From: Nitrosomonas sp. Nm84
Lineage (GTDB): Bacteria > Pseudomonadota > Gammaproteobacteria > Burkholderiales > Nitrosomonadaceae
Direction: 5' to 3'
NCBI RefSeq assembly: GCF_003201565.1
Contig: NZ_QJJP01000003.1
Span: 102,418-166,417, forward strand
Length of the DNA stretch: 64,000 nt
Shown here: piece after piece, positions 18,533 to 26,632 of the stretch
Layout: each line of letters begins with the position of its first letter
How positions within the stretch are numbered: position 1 is the first letter of the stretch
Made by a program: the position numbers and the translations under genes
Notes under the pieces: model-generated
What the model saw: the letters and a program-made list of their open reading frames with translations, nothing else
Told to the model about the DNA's origin: nothing
Database searches by the model: none

Positions 18533-20663
18533 TCAATCAACGAAAGCGGTTCCTGCGCCAGCAATTACGGCTTCATCCCTAACCGAACAGGTCCGCAAGA
18601 TTCGTTTTAATCTCATTTTAGTCATACCTAACTCCTGCAGAGAGACGATGTAATTATTCATGACGGTGCGTGAGTATGGATGCTCCGCACCTACGCTTTC
18701 GATGAGTATTACCAACGCACGTCGCATCAACGGTTCGGCATCAGCCAGCCTGTTAGTTGCCTTAAGCAGTTGCGCCAGGTTGTTGAGGACACTTGCAACG
18801 TTCGGATGATCCTCCCCGAAGCTCGCCTCATCAATGGCCAGCGCGCGGCGCATCAGCGGTTCGGCTTCTCTATAAAGAGACTTGGTAAGATACATCAAAC
18901 CCATCTGATTCATTAGTCGGGCGGTGGGTGTTGTCATCCCAGCGGCATCGGCGTATTCGACCACTGCTTGTGCATGCGGTAGCAGTGGATTTAGGACCGG
19001 CCAATCCCGCACATCCTGAGGATCACCAATGAATGCGGCATCAAGCCATCGCAGCGTTTCGGTTAATCGGATATGTTCCGGATCCTTGTATTGGCGCCGC
19101 GTGACATCCTGCACTAAGCGGTGTACGCTGAAGCTATCATTGGTACGTGTAACTAATGAATAGGACTCCAGTTCGGCCAGCGCAGTAAATGGATCGGTTT
19201 CAATCCTGCCATCCGGTATCGGCATCTCAAGCAGTGATTCCGGGATCGGTGCAGGGCTTATCCATGCCACATGTTGCAGCAATTGCTGAGCAGATTCAAT
19301 GAGTTGGTCAAAGCTAGTTTGCCACGTCACAGCAACACTTTTCGGATATTGCATCAGGCGTGAATCACTCCAAGTCAGAACGATTTCACGCTGGCTATGC
19401 CATTTCTTCAGATAGTCGGCAATGGAGAGACGATTTCGCAAGATATATGCGCTTGCCTGCTCCAGCGCCAAAGCTAGCCCATCGAGCGTTTCTGCTAGAA
19501 CGCTAGCTTGAACATTGTCATCCGATTGTTGGCGTCGCCTGGCAGCGGTGCGATCCAACAGAAACTCAGTGGCAGCATTGACGGATAGAGTATCCACAGG
19601 CAAAACCACCAAACTACCGCTCCAGTTAATCTGTCGGCTGGTTACCAGCAAGTGCCCGCCAGATAATTGCGACAGCAGGTTTTCAACCGCAATTGCGGCT
19701 TCTTCCGTATCGACGTTATCAAAAATCAACAGCCAGCCAGGATTTTGCCGCAGCCATTTGAGGGCGGCATCGCGCTGCCTGTTTTCATCGGTCTCAATCC
19801 GCTCATCCAGTTCGAGGAGTCGGCATAACCCTGCGAGATTGCGATGCAAGGCTTCCGCACTATCAGCCACTACAAACAAATCGACAAGAATAGTCCTCAG
19901 CATGACACCAGGCATATTCTATAGCGATGCGGGTCTTACCAATACCGCCAAGACCACTCAGCACTCGCGCAACAGCCATTTTATTAGCAGAATCCGGAAC
20001 GGGACCGAAACTGCGATTCAAGTCGTCAAGCAAAGCTTCTCTGCCTTTGAATAATCCGCCAATGCTGGCCAAAGGAAGATTACTAGGTTTCTTGAATGAG
20101 CCTACTTTTGCAAGAATTTCATGCAGTTTTGAGCGAAGTATTTCTACTGCCAGTCGATCAGCGCTGACAAACTTGATTTCAGGATAGCGCTCAATAGCTG
20201 CCAGGCGCTCGAGGTGTTGCTGTTGATGGTTGCGTTGCTCTTCAATCAACACATACTTCTCATCACGCATGGTGCCCGGTTCGGGTACTGCGATGATCAA
20301 CATTTTGCGGTGATACAATGCCAACCAAGCTTCCCATTGCGTATAAGAAAGTGACTCGACGCCAGACCCAAGAAAAGGACTTAGCGGTGGCAATCGTTTA
20401 CCAATATCAGGGTAACGTTGATTTATGATACTTAGCGAGGGGCTTTGCGCCATTGCACCGGTCATGTCACCGATCAAATGAACTATCGCATCACATTGAT
20501 TAATGTAATCATCAAGCTTATCCAGAGTCTCCGTGCCGGTTGCGATGAAGTCCTCCTGCACTTTGACCGTAACGTTGGGGCGCTCAAGATCGTGCCGCAA
20601 AGCGTCACGGTAGCTGCGGAATTCCGCGCTAACAGTGGATAGAAAAATGCGAATTTGCGTCAT
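18533..20663 (-). pseudogene. DUF4062 - NB-ARC - TPR STAND ATPase, frameshifted
   Basis: Two overlapping minus-strand frames are parts of one gene. The upstream part (20663 to 19863) has a DUF4062 domain (IRIFLSTVSAEFRSYRDALR, residues ~1-150) and the P-loop LSGLGGIGKTRIAIEYAW. The downstream part (to 18533) resumes at LFVVADSAEALHRNLAGL and contains the Walker B-like WLLIFDNVD, the ARC region, and C-terminal TPRs (RLMNQMGLMYLTKSLYREAE and related). Removing one base near 19881, in CGATTTG, joins them as YSCRLFVVADS. So a single inserted base disrupts the ATPase just after Walker A. STAND proteins of this build sense ligands, and several relatives act in phage defence or signalling. A sequencing error is the alternative. 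Confidence 0.78.
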
Positions 20664-20819
20664 AGTATTTCGCTTTGTGTCAGCTATGGATAGCCCGATT
20701 AATTCTTACAGTTTATTAATCATACTAAGAGATAACAAATAGTCGGGCAATACTGCAAATGCATACATCTTATTCAGTTTAATGCCATCTTCACCCCGAA
20801 CATGATATTTTTCATCCAT

Positions 20820-21191
20820 TCACAAGCGCCCGCTTCTTTTCAAGCGGCGATTGACCATCTTGTGGTAGAGCGATGCCAGCAATGGTCGAATCACCGGTAG
20901 ACCGATCAGCCAGGCCAGCGGTTTTAGTAGGAATACCCGCGACATCAATAAGATGTAAGCATCGAGTTCGGAAACTATCTGTTGGTGTTCATCGCGAACA
21001 TGTAATTCAGATAAGGCCTTGTGAGGATCAATACCGATGTCGCGTAGATGGGTATCCTGTCCGCTGATATCGAACCAGCAGACGTCTTCTCCACTTTTCC
21101 CCGCCAGCTTCTCATAGTTTTCCCGATCCTGGATGCAACTGGGGCATGCGCCATCATAATAGACAGTGATCTTTTGCTTTTCTTCCTTCAT
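20820..21191 (-). CDS. DCC-family (DUF393) thiol-disulfide oxidoreductase-like protein
   Basis: A 123-residue protein beginning with a short lysine-rich tail, then ITVYYDGACPSCIQDRENYE; the CPSC and YDGxC pattern are the hallmark of the DCC1-like thioredoxin-fold family. WFDISGQD and YILLMSRVFLLKPLAWL also fit. The hydrophobic C-terminal third may associate with the membrane. The family is predicted to carry out redox reactions, but partners are unknown. AAGGGG lies upstream of the ATG. Confidence 0.8.
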   Translation of the reverse strand: MKEEKQKITVYYDGACPSCIQDRENYEKLAGKSGEDVCWFDISGQDTHLRDIGIDPHKALSELHVRDEHQQIVSELDAYILLMSRVFLLKPLAWLIGLPVIRPLLASLYHKMVNRRLKRSGRL

Positions 21192-21269
21192 TATCAGCCC
21201 CTTTTGATCAAGCGCTGAAACTCAATGATTGTTGCCGCAGATTGACCCGGTCAGCCGAAGTTTCTAAGC

Positions 21270-22256
21270 TTATTTAACTGCGGGTGGTGTAAAGACTTCA
21301 TTGACTTGACTGAAAGAACCGCCCGGTGCCGGACCGCCGCTGATTACGTACAGGCGTTCGGCAACGACAGCTGATCCCAATCCATGGCGCGCGGTAGGCA
21401 TCGGAGCCATGGTGCGCCACTGATCAGTGGCAGGGTGGTAGGCTTCATTGGTGGCAAACGTGCCCTCTTTCGCTTCGCCACCGACGACATAAATCCAATC
21501 GTTGATGGTGCCTGCGGAAATGCCGCTACGAGGCGTTGGTAGATTCGAGCGTGGGCGCCATTGATCAGTATCCGGATCATATTCTTCAACAGTTCCCATA
21601 TTGCGGTGATAATTCAGCTTAGGCCGGCCGCCGATGGCATAGATTCGGTTTCCAGCGATTGCGGCTGCCAGATGGTCCCGTGGAGTCGGCATAGAGGCGC
21701 CGGATGACCAAGTATTCGTTTGCGGATCAAAAATTTCCACGGCACCGGAATTATGTTCGCCATCATACCCGCCGATTGCATATAAGCGATTCTGATACAC
21801 CGCAACACCGAGCGCTCCGCGTGCGGTTGGCATTGGTGCAAGTTCGCGCCATTCTTGAGTCGCAGGATTATATTGATACACTGTGGCAACCGCGTGCCAG
21901 ACTGACAAATAAGCTTTTGTAAACCCGCCCACGATATACAACAAGCCATTAATAGCAGCGATTCCAGCATGGTGCCGACCTTCTGGCAGTGGCGTAGTGA
22001 GCGACCAGGAATCTGCAGCAGTATCGTATACCTGCACTTCGCTACTGATGGCAAATTTCAAGGCATTGTTAAAATTTGGTTTATTAAAACCTCCCACCAC
22101 ATAAATTTTACCGTCAATGGCGGCTGCGGCCACCTCTGTGCGCGGCGCGGGCGCCGACGCAGCTACTGCCCATGTTCCTGTGGAAACATCAGCAAGTGCC
22201 GGACTGATATGAATTAAGGTGAGAAAAAAAATAATGAATAGTCTTAAAATCAACAT
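21270..22256 (-). CDS. Exported kelch-repeat protein
   Basis: A 328-residue protein with a signal peptide (MLILRLFIIFFLTLIHI followed by SPALA). Six kelch blades follow, each with the pattern PMPTARGALGVAVYQNRLYA then IGG, so it should fold as a beta-propeller in the periplasm or outside. The start is fixed by the signal peptide and a perfect GGAGGA site at 22262-22267; a longer in-frame extension to 22544 runs into IS debris and is not credible. Kelch propellers bind proteins or sugars; a NanM-like mutarotase role is possible but unsupported. The gene lies immediately downstream of two transposase remnants. Confidence 0.83.
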   Translation of the reverse strand: MLILRLFIIFFLTLIHISPALADVSTGTWAVAASAPAPRTEVAAAAIDGKIYVVGGFNKPNFNNALKFAISSEVQVYDTAADSWSLTTPLPEGRHHAGIAAINGLLYIVGGFTKAYLSVWHAVATVYQYNPATQEWRELAPMPTARGALGVAVYQNRLYAIGGYDGEHNSGAVEIFDPQTNTWSSGASMPTPRDHLAAAIAGNRIYAIGGRPKLNYHRNMGTVEEYDPDTDQWRPRSNLPTPRSGISAGTINDWIYVVGGEAKEGTFATNEAYHPATDQWRTMAPMPTARHGLGSAVVAERLYVISGGPAPGGSFSQVNEVFTPPAVK

Positions 22257-22300
22257 AGAAATCCTCCGAGACTGTAAATTTAACTGTGTAACTGTCTGAA

Positions 22301-22378
22301 TTAGACATACGCAATCAGTCGTTCTTCGAATTCGATCATAAAACGATTCAAAGCCGCTTTCCAGTTTTTTATTGGCAT
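22301..22378 (-). pseudogene. IS256-family transposase C-terminal remnant
   Basis: A 25-codon tail on the minus strand reads MPIKNWKAALNRFMIEFEER and ends shortly after at TAA. This matches the usual last residues of IS256-type transposases. Nothing else of the element is present, so it is a fossil squeezed between the kelch gene and the IS3 remnant. Confidence 0.6.
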
Positions 22379-22446
22379 AGCCCAGTTTCGAGATGCTCCC
22401 TGTACCGCTAGGAAAATGATGTGTCAACACTTTAGTGGACACAAAG

Positions 22447-22880
22447 TTAAGCAGCATTTTGCAGCAACTCGAAATTAACGGGCGATATATACCCATTAGC
22501 TGAATGTAATCGCTCCCGGTTGTAAAACACTTCGATATATTCAAACACAGCCAGTTTAGTTTCTTCCCGAGAATGAAACGTTTGCTGATGGATCAATTCA
22601 GTTTTTAAGGATTGGAAGAAGCTTTCCGACACGGCATTAACACTCGGGGAATACTGGATTAGATCGACAGGTCAATGCAAAGGCAATAACGCCAATCCCA
22701 GCACGGGTCAGACCAAGTCAGCGGCTTTTTTCAAATGCATTTTTACAATACCACTGAGTTGCCCATCTTCTCGTTCCCTGAATGAAGGAATTCGATGCAG
22801 CCAACCATAGTAGGCGCTCTGTGAGACCTGTAAAACCGGCACATCGATAACACAGCGAATTCATCCCGATGCTGTCTGAT
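22447..22880 (-). pseudogene. IS3-family orfB transposase remnant
   Basis: After orfA the minus strand reads VKYAWIRQHRDEFAVLSMCR, then changes frame to VSQSAYYGWLHRIPSFRE, the normal N-terminus of IS3 orfB. It then jumps to SPSVNAVSESFFQSLKTEL and the C-terminal IEVFYNRERLHSANGYISP. The integrase core with its first two acidic residues is missing, and at least one frameshift and stops are present. Confidence 0.75.
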
Positions 22881-22891
22881 CCAGGCGTACT

Positions 22892-23185
22892 TCACCTTTG
22901 TCCCTGGGCAAAGTACGCCGCCTTTTTTAATAGGTCACGCTCCTCGGTCAGTTGGGCAACCTCTTTCTTTAACTGCTTTAACTCTTCATAGAGATGTGCG
23001 TCAGTGCGCACGGCCTTTATGTTATCTACCGGTCGACTGTATTTATTAATCCATGTATGCAAGGTGTTTTCATTGACACCAATATCCCGGGCGGTTTGAG
23101 CCACCAATTTATCCGATTCAATGGCTAACTTTACTGATGATTCCCTAAATTCAGCTGTATAAACTTTGGGTTTCTCTTGGTTCAT
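22892..23185 (-). CDS. IS3-family orfA (HTH transposase subunit)
   Basis: 97 residues with the helix-turn-helix SDKLVAQTARDIGVNENTLH and a C-terminal leucine-zipper coiled coil (LYEELKQLKKEVAQLTEERD), ending FAQGQR. It is apparently intact, but its orfB partner is destroyed. Alone it could at most bind the element ends. Confidence 0.8.
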   Translation of the reverse strand: MNQEKPKVYTAEFRESSVKLAIESDKLVAQTARDIGVNENTLHTWINKYSRPVDNIKAVRTDAHLYEELKQLKKEVAQLTEERDLLKKAAYFAQGQR

Positions 23186-23394
23186 TTGGATACACTCCTT
23201 TTTTCAGTTATTTTAAGAAATGTGTCCAGTTTAGTGTCGCCACATCATCACTCGGCCCCATATTCTGGAGCTTTTCTGAGTTGCCCGTTACATTATTACA
23301 CGCAATGGGCAATGGCTTTTTATTTTTCCTCTGGCAGTGTCTAATCAGGATTTCTCATCATCCTTTTCCGCGATTATTGTCGCAAAGCCCCGGA

Positions 23395-23877
23395 TCACTG
23401 CCCCGAGATAAAGCAGATTTCACCCTCGATTCCAGCCTGGAAGGTTGCTCCGCCATCAGTTGTCTGACCACTGATGAAGAGAACACCTGTCGCTCCTGCA
23501 AAATCTCCTGTACTGGCATCTGGAACAATTCGTGCAATTTCACTGAATAATCCCCTCCCAGTATCGTAGATTGCAACATTACTGGTCGCCAAGATTCCTT
23601 TTTGGGTCGTGACTGAGAAGTTATCTATATAAGAAATGGTGCTCGCGTCTGGCGTAGGAATCGGGGTACTACTGAAAGTGGCTCTTGTTGTTCCGTTTAG
23701 CTTTTCCCCTCCCGTAATTGTTCCACTCGTCGTGCCGTCGAAGTTATTGACAACACTTAGATTGCCTTTCAAGTTCTTACAATTGCCATCCGCCAATGCT
23801 AATTGTGGCAATAAAAATAAACCGACGGTAGCTGTTACCATTGCGAGCATCGCCAATACCTTGATCCTTTTGCTCAT
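23395..23877 (-). CDS. Small exported protein, possibly an allene-oxide-cyclase-like barrel
   Basis: 160 residues with a clear signal peptide (VLAMLAMVTATVGLFLLPQL followed by ALA). The mature part (~135 residues) is rich in Thr, Gly and Ser and begins ADGNCKNLKGNLS. The pattern of alternating strands with GTISGGEKLNG-like turns (GTITGGEKLNGTT here) and FAGATGVLFISGQT resembles the small barrel of allene oxide cyclase-like proteins. Two cysteines (one at each end of the mature chain, GNCK and EICF) could form a disulfide. AGGAGA lies before the ATG at 23877; the longer frame to 23943 has no such support. Function unknown. Confidence 0.68.
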   Translation of the reverse strand: MSKRIKVLAMLAMVTATVGLFLLPQLALADGNCKNLKGNLSVVNNFDGTTSGTITGGEKLNGTTRATFSSTPIPTPDASTISYIDNFSVTTQKGILATSNVAIYDTGRGLFSEIARIVPDASTGDFAGATGVLFISGQTTDGGATFQAGIEGEICFISGQ

Positions 23878-24348
23878 AATCTTTCTCCTTTCGTTTGAAC
23901 TGAATGCCTTAGTCGGGCAATATTCTGTATCGCCCCCCTTCACAAGCGATAGCTACCCACCAATGAATCCGTAGATTTCCTTTTCCTCTCCCTTCACAGA
24001 TCAGAATAACATATCGTGTGCCTGGATGTACTGGAAAGCAGATGGAACGTCAAACACATAAAAAAAACACAACAAGCAGAAACTTAGATATGCTGATTCT
24101 CAAGGAACCAAAGCTTCATGATTCACACAACACATAATTTTTTGCCGTTAATTGCACCAGGTATCAAACTGAAATATTAATAAACCAGCACCCGGTGTTT
24201 ATCCGATTCGGTGAGGCATAAACTGCTGGAACTGGCCTACGTGCTTGATCGGTTTAATACGCATAGTTGATTATCTCCAGTATAGTTTGCTGCAAAATAC
24301 CAATAAATATTACCAGCAAATATTGGCAAGTTTTACTTGGAGATTTTT
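23878..24348. other. Gene-free AT-rich stretch before parDE
   Basis: No convincing gene. A 21-codon minus-strand frame at 24199-24264 (MRIKPIKHVGQFQQF...) has a well-placed TGGAG site and could be the start of a decayed gene divergent from parD. The right end holds the parDE operator. Confidence 0.4.
24300..24326. promoter_or_regulatory. Probable ParD operator
   Basis: An inverted repeat CCAATA / TATTGG with 15-bp spacing, 23 bp before the parD start. Each half is followed by an AATATT-like core. ParD antitoxins usually bind such palindromes to repress their own operon; the assignment is inferred from position. Confidence 0.45.
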
Positions 24349-24591
24349 ATGCCTGTACAAAAAAATACCAGTGTGACGCTGGGCGAACATTTTGAGAAAT
24401 TTCTGGCGCATCAGATTGAAACCGGGCGTTATGGTTCGGCCAGCGAGGCCATACGGGCGGGGTTGCGTTTGCTTCAGGAGTGTGAAATCAAGTTGGAAGC
24501 ATTACGCCATGCTTTGATTGAAGGTGAACAAAGTGGCGCATCAGACTATTCTTTGCAAAGCATTCTAGATGAATTGGAAAGTGACGGTTAG
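24349..24591 (+). CDS. parD: ParD-type antitoxin (ribbon-helix-helix)
   Basis: 80 residues starting at the ATG at 24349, which has GGAG just upstream. The N-terminal ribbon-helix-helix reads KNTSVTLGEHFEKFLAHQIE and is followed by GRYGSASEAIRAGLRLLQE, the classic ParD sequence. The acidic C-terminus (LQSILDELESDG) is the toxin-binding tail. It would neutralise the ParE encoded directly downstream and repress the operon. Confidence 0.9.
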   Translation: MPVQKNTSVTLGEHFEKFLAHQIETGRYGSASEAIRAGLRLLQECEIKLEALRHALIEGEQSGASDYSLQSILDELESDG

Positions 24592-24885
24592 ATGGGGTCA
24601 TTCACCCTCACCCAGAAGGCAAGATCCGATATGCTCTTGATAGGCCGTCATACCCGGAAACAATGGGGAAAGACACAGCAAAAGCGCTGCCTGAGTCAAC
24701 TCGATACAGCCTTTCATGATCTCGCTGATAAACCGGATATAGGACGCGCATGCAATGATATTCGTGAAGGTTATTATAAATATGGTGTTGGCAAGCATTT
24801 GATCTTTTATCGTCGCACAAGCGAAGATCAGATTGAAATTGTACGTATTCTGCATGGACACATGGATACAGAGCAACATTTATAA
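24592..24885 (+). CDS. parE: ParE-type toxin (RelE/ParE superfamily)
   Basis: 97 residues, starting on the base after the parD stop. The sequence FTLTQKARSDMLLIGRHTRK and the C-terminal YGVGKHLIFYRR followed by IEIVRILHGHMD are typical of ParE, which poisons DNA gyrase. Both genes look intact, so the module is probably functional. Confidence 0.9.
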   Translation: MGSFTLTQKARSDMLLIGRHTRKQWGKTQQKRCLSQLDTAFHDLADKPDIGRACNDIREGYYKYGVGKHLIFYRRTSEDQIEIVRILHGHMDTEQHL

Positions 24886-25122
24886 ATCGTATATTTGGGT
24901 GTGGAATCCATCGTCCATAAAGCACTTAAGCCCTGCACTACCGACTATATGGCTACGGTATAAAGTAATAATCAAATTCGCTACGAATTTTAATAAAAAG
25001 AAACCGAGAATCATGTAGACATTCTCCCCGCAACAAAAAATCTGAGCTGAGTAATAAGCGTTGCATTTGGTAGTAAAATACCGCTTTATATGCTCTGACA
25101 AATTACATGAGGAGATAGAATC

Positions 25123-25425
25123 ATGCATGTAACCATCGTCTATGCTTTTGTCAAACCGGAGAAAATCGAAGCATTCAAGGAAGCCTGCCGGTTGAATCAC
25201 GAAAGCTCCATCCGCGAACCCGGTAATGTTCGTTTTGATATTCTGCAATCCGCAGATGATCCGGCAAAATTTGTATTTTACGAAGCCTACAAAACCCAAC
25301 AGGACGCTGCCGCCCATAAACAAACCGCACATTACCTGGCATGGCGGGATACCGTGGCGGATTGGATGGCCGAATCCCGGTATGGTGTCCCCTATCACGG
25401 ATTGTTCCCGAAAGTTGCCGACTGA
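25123..25425 (+). CDS. LsrG-like antibiotic-biosynthesis-monooxygenase (ABM) domain protein
   Basis: 100 residues forming a single dimeric alpha/beta-barrel domain: HVTIVYAFVKPEKIEAFKEA, NHESSIREPGNVRFDILQS, FVFYEAYKTQQDAAAHKQT. It closely follows the LsrG/YgiN pattern of cofactor-free monooxygenases or isomerases. AGGAG precedes the ATG. Its stop codon overlaps the start of the alcohol dehydrogenase gene by one base (TGATG), indicating translational coupling and probably one pathway acting on a small carbonyl compound. The substrate is unknown. Confidence 0.82.
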   Translation: MHVTIVYAFVKPEKIEAFKEACRLNHESSIREPGNVRFDILQSADDPAKFVFYEAYKTQQDAAAHKQTAHYLAWRDTVADWMAESRYGVPYHGLFPKVAD

Positions 25426-26609
25426 TGTTTAATTTCTCCATCGCGCGATTACCGCGCATCGAATTTGGCACGGGTGCCTTAAAAAAACTGCCGGATATTA
25501 TTGCGGGATATGGCTCCTGCATTTTATTGGTAACAGGCGCCCGCTCATTCACCGGTACCGAGCATTGGCAGTCATTCGTTGATCAACTCAAACAACGCGG
25601 AATCAGCTGGCAACTTTGTACGATTACCGAAGAACCCTCCCCCGTTGTGGTGGATAATCTCGTCAAGACCTACGCAGATCAATCATTTGACGCCGTAGTC
25701 GGCATCGGTGGGGGCAGCGCACTGGATGCCGCCAAAGCAATTGCGGGGTTATTGAAAGTACAACATTCCGTGATGGATTACCTGGAAGGCGTCGGACCGG
25801 AATTGCCCTACGCAGGCCCTGCTACCCCGTTTATCGCGGTGCCGACGACCGCCGGCACCGGCAGCGAGGCAACCAAGAATGCGGTACTGAGCATCCAAGG
25901 AGAACACGGCTTTAAGAAATCTTTCCGCCACGATAAACTGGTGGCCGAGTACGCTATTGTCGATCCGGATTTATTGCACAGCTGTCCGCCCAGCGTAATT
26001 GCCGCCAATGGCATGGATGCATTGACGCAATTGCTGGAATCCTATGTTTCCACCAAATCCAATGCATTCACCGACGCACTGGCGATCAGCGGCTTGCAAG
26101 CCGTCCGGGATGCATTGATTCCGCTCTACCGCCAGGACGGACAATTGCAAGAACACCGCGAAAAAATGGCCTACGCCGCACTGCTGTCCGGTATCACACT
26201 GGCGCAAGTGGGTTTGGGCTCGGTGCACGGCCTGGCATCTCCATTGGGCGCTTTTTACCCGATTCCACACGGCGCGGTATGCGGCACCCTGGTCGCATCG
26301 GCCACCCGCATCAACATTCGCAGCATGTTGGCGCGGGAACCTAACAACCAAGCGCTGGCAAAATACTTGCATGTCGCCGAGATTCTCTGCCAAAAACGCT
26401 TTATTGATCCGCAAGCGGCTTTCAATGCATTAGTCGATCTGTTAGTGGACTGGACCACAGAACTTGCACTACCGCGCCTATCGCATTACGGTTTGCAAGA
26501 AATCGCATTGGATAAAGTCATCGCCAATTGCCGCGGCAGCAGCATAAAAACCAATCCCATCGTACTGGACGATGAAGAAATCAGGCAGATCTTGCTTGAG
26601 CGTTTGTAG
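25425..26609 (+). CDS. Iron-containing (group III) alcohol dehydrogenase
   Basis: 394 residues. The NAD(P)-binding half has GIGGGSALDAAKAIAG and PTTAGTGSEATKNAV. The metal half has AANGMDALTQLLESYVS, VHGLASPLGAFYPIPHGAVCG. Of the usual ligands (Asp, His, His, His) the first His of DALTH is Gln here, while the Asp and the other two histidines remain; I recall this Gln from a subgroup of the family. The ATG at 25425 is chosen because it overlaps the ABM stop and gives the family N-terminus FSIARLPRIEFGTGAL. It reduces or oxidises a small alcohol or aldehyde together with the LsrG-like partner. Confidence 0.86.
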   Translation: MFNFSIARLPRIEFGTGALKKLPDIIAGYGSCILLVTGARSFTGTEHWQSFVDQLKQRGISWQLCTITEEPSPVVVDNLVKTYADQSFDAVVGIGGGSALDAAKAIAGLLKVQHSVMDYLEGVGPELPYAGPATPFIAVPTTAGTGSEATKNAVLSIQGEHGFKKSFRHDKLVAEYAIVDPDLLHSCPPSVIAANGMDALTQLLESYVSTKSNAFTDALAISGLQAVRDALIPLYRQDGQLQEHREKMAYAALLSGITLAQVGLGSVHGLASPLGAFYPIPHGAVCGTLVASATRINIRSMLAREPNNQALAKYLHVAEILCQKRFIDPQAAFNALVDLLVDWTTELALPRLSHYGLQEIALDKVIANCRGSSIKTNPIVLDDEEIRQILLERL

Positions 26610-26632
26610 CAATAATTTGTGACTGGCATCGC

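Larger units (their letters stand above)
22417..23247 (-). mobile_element. Internally deleted IS3-family element
   Basis: An 831-bp element with imperfect inverted ends: from the left TGATGTGTCAACAC, and read from the right TGATGTGGCGACAC. Further matches TGGACACA follow on both sides. It holds an orfA and a broken orfB with the DDE core deleted. No clear target duplication was seen. A full IS3-type element is ~1.2-1.3 kb, so roughly 400 bp are lost and it cannot move by itself. Confidence 0.78.

Noticed and set aside
18498-18581. Plus-strand 27-codon frame MTVAIRKSTQDLNQRKRF with AAAAGGA upstream
   Set aside because: It overlaps the end of the STAND gene on the other strand and matches no family; probably chance.
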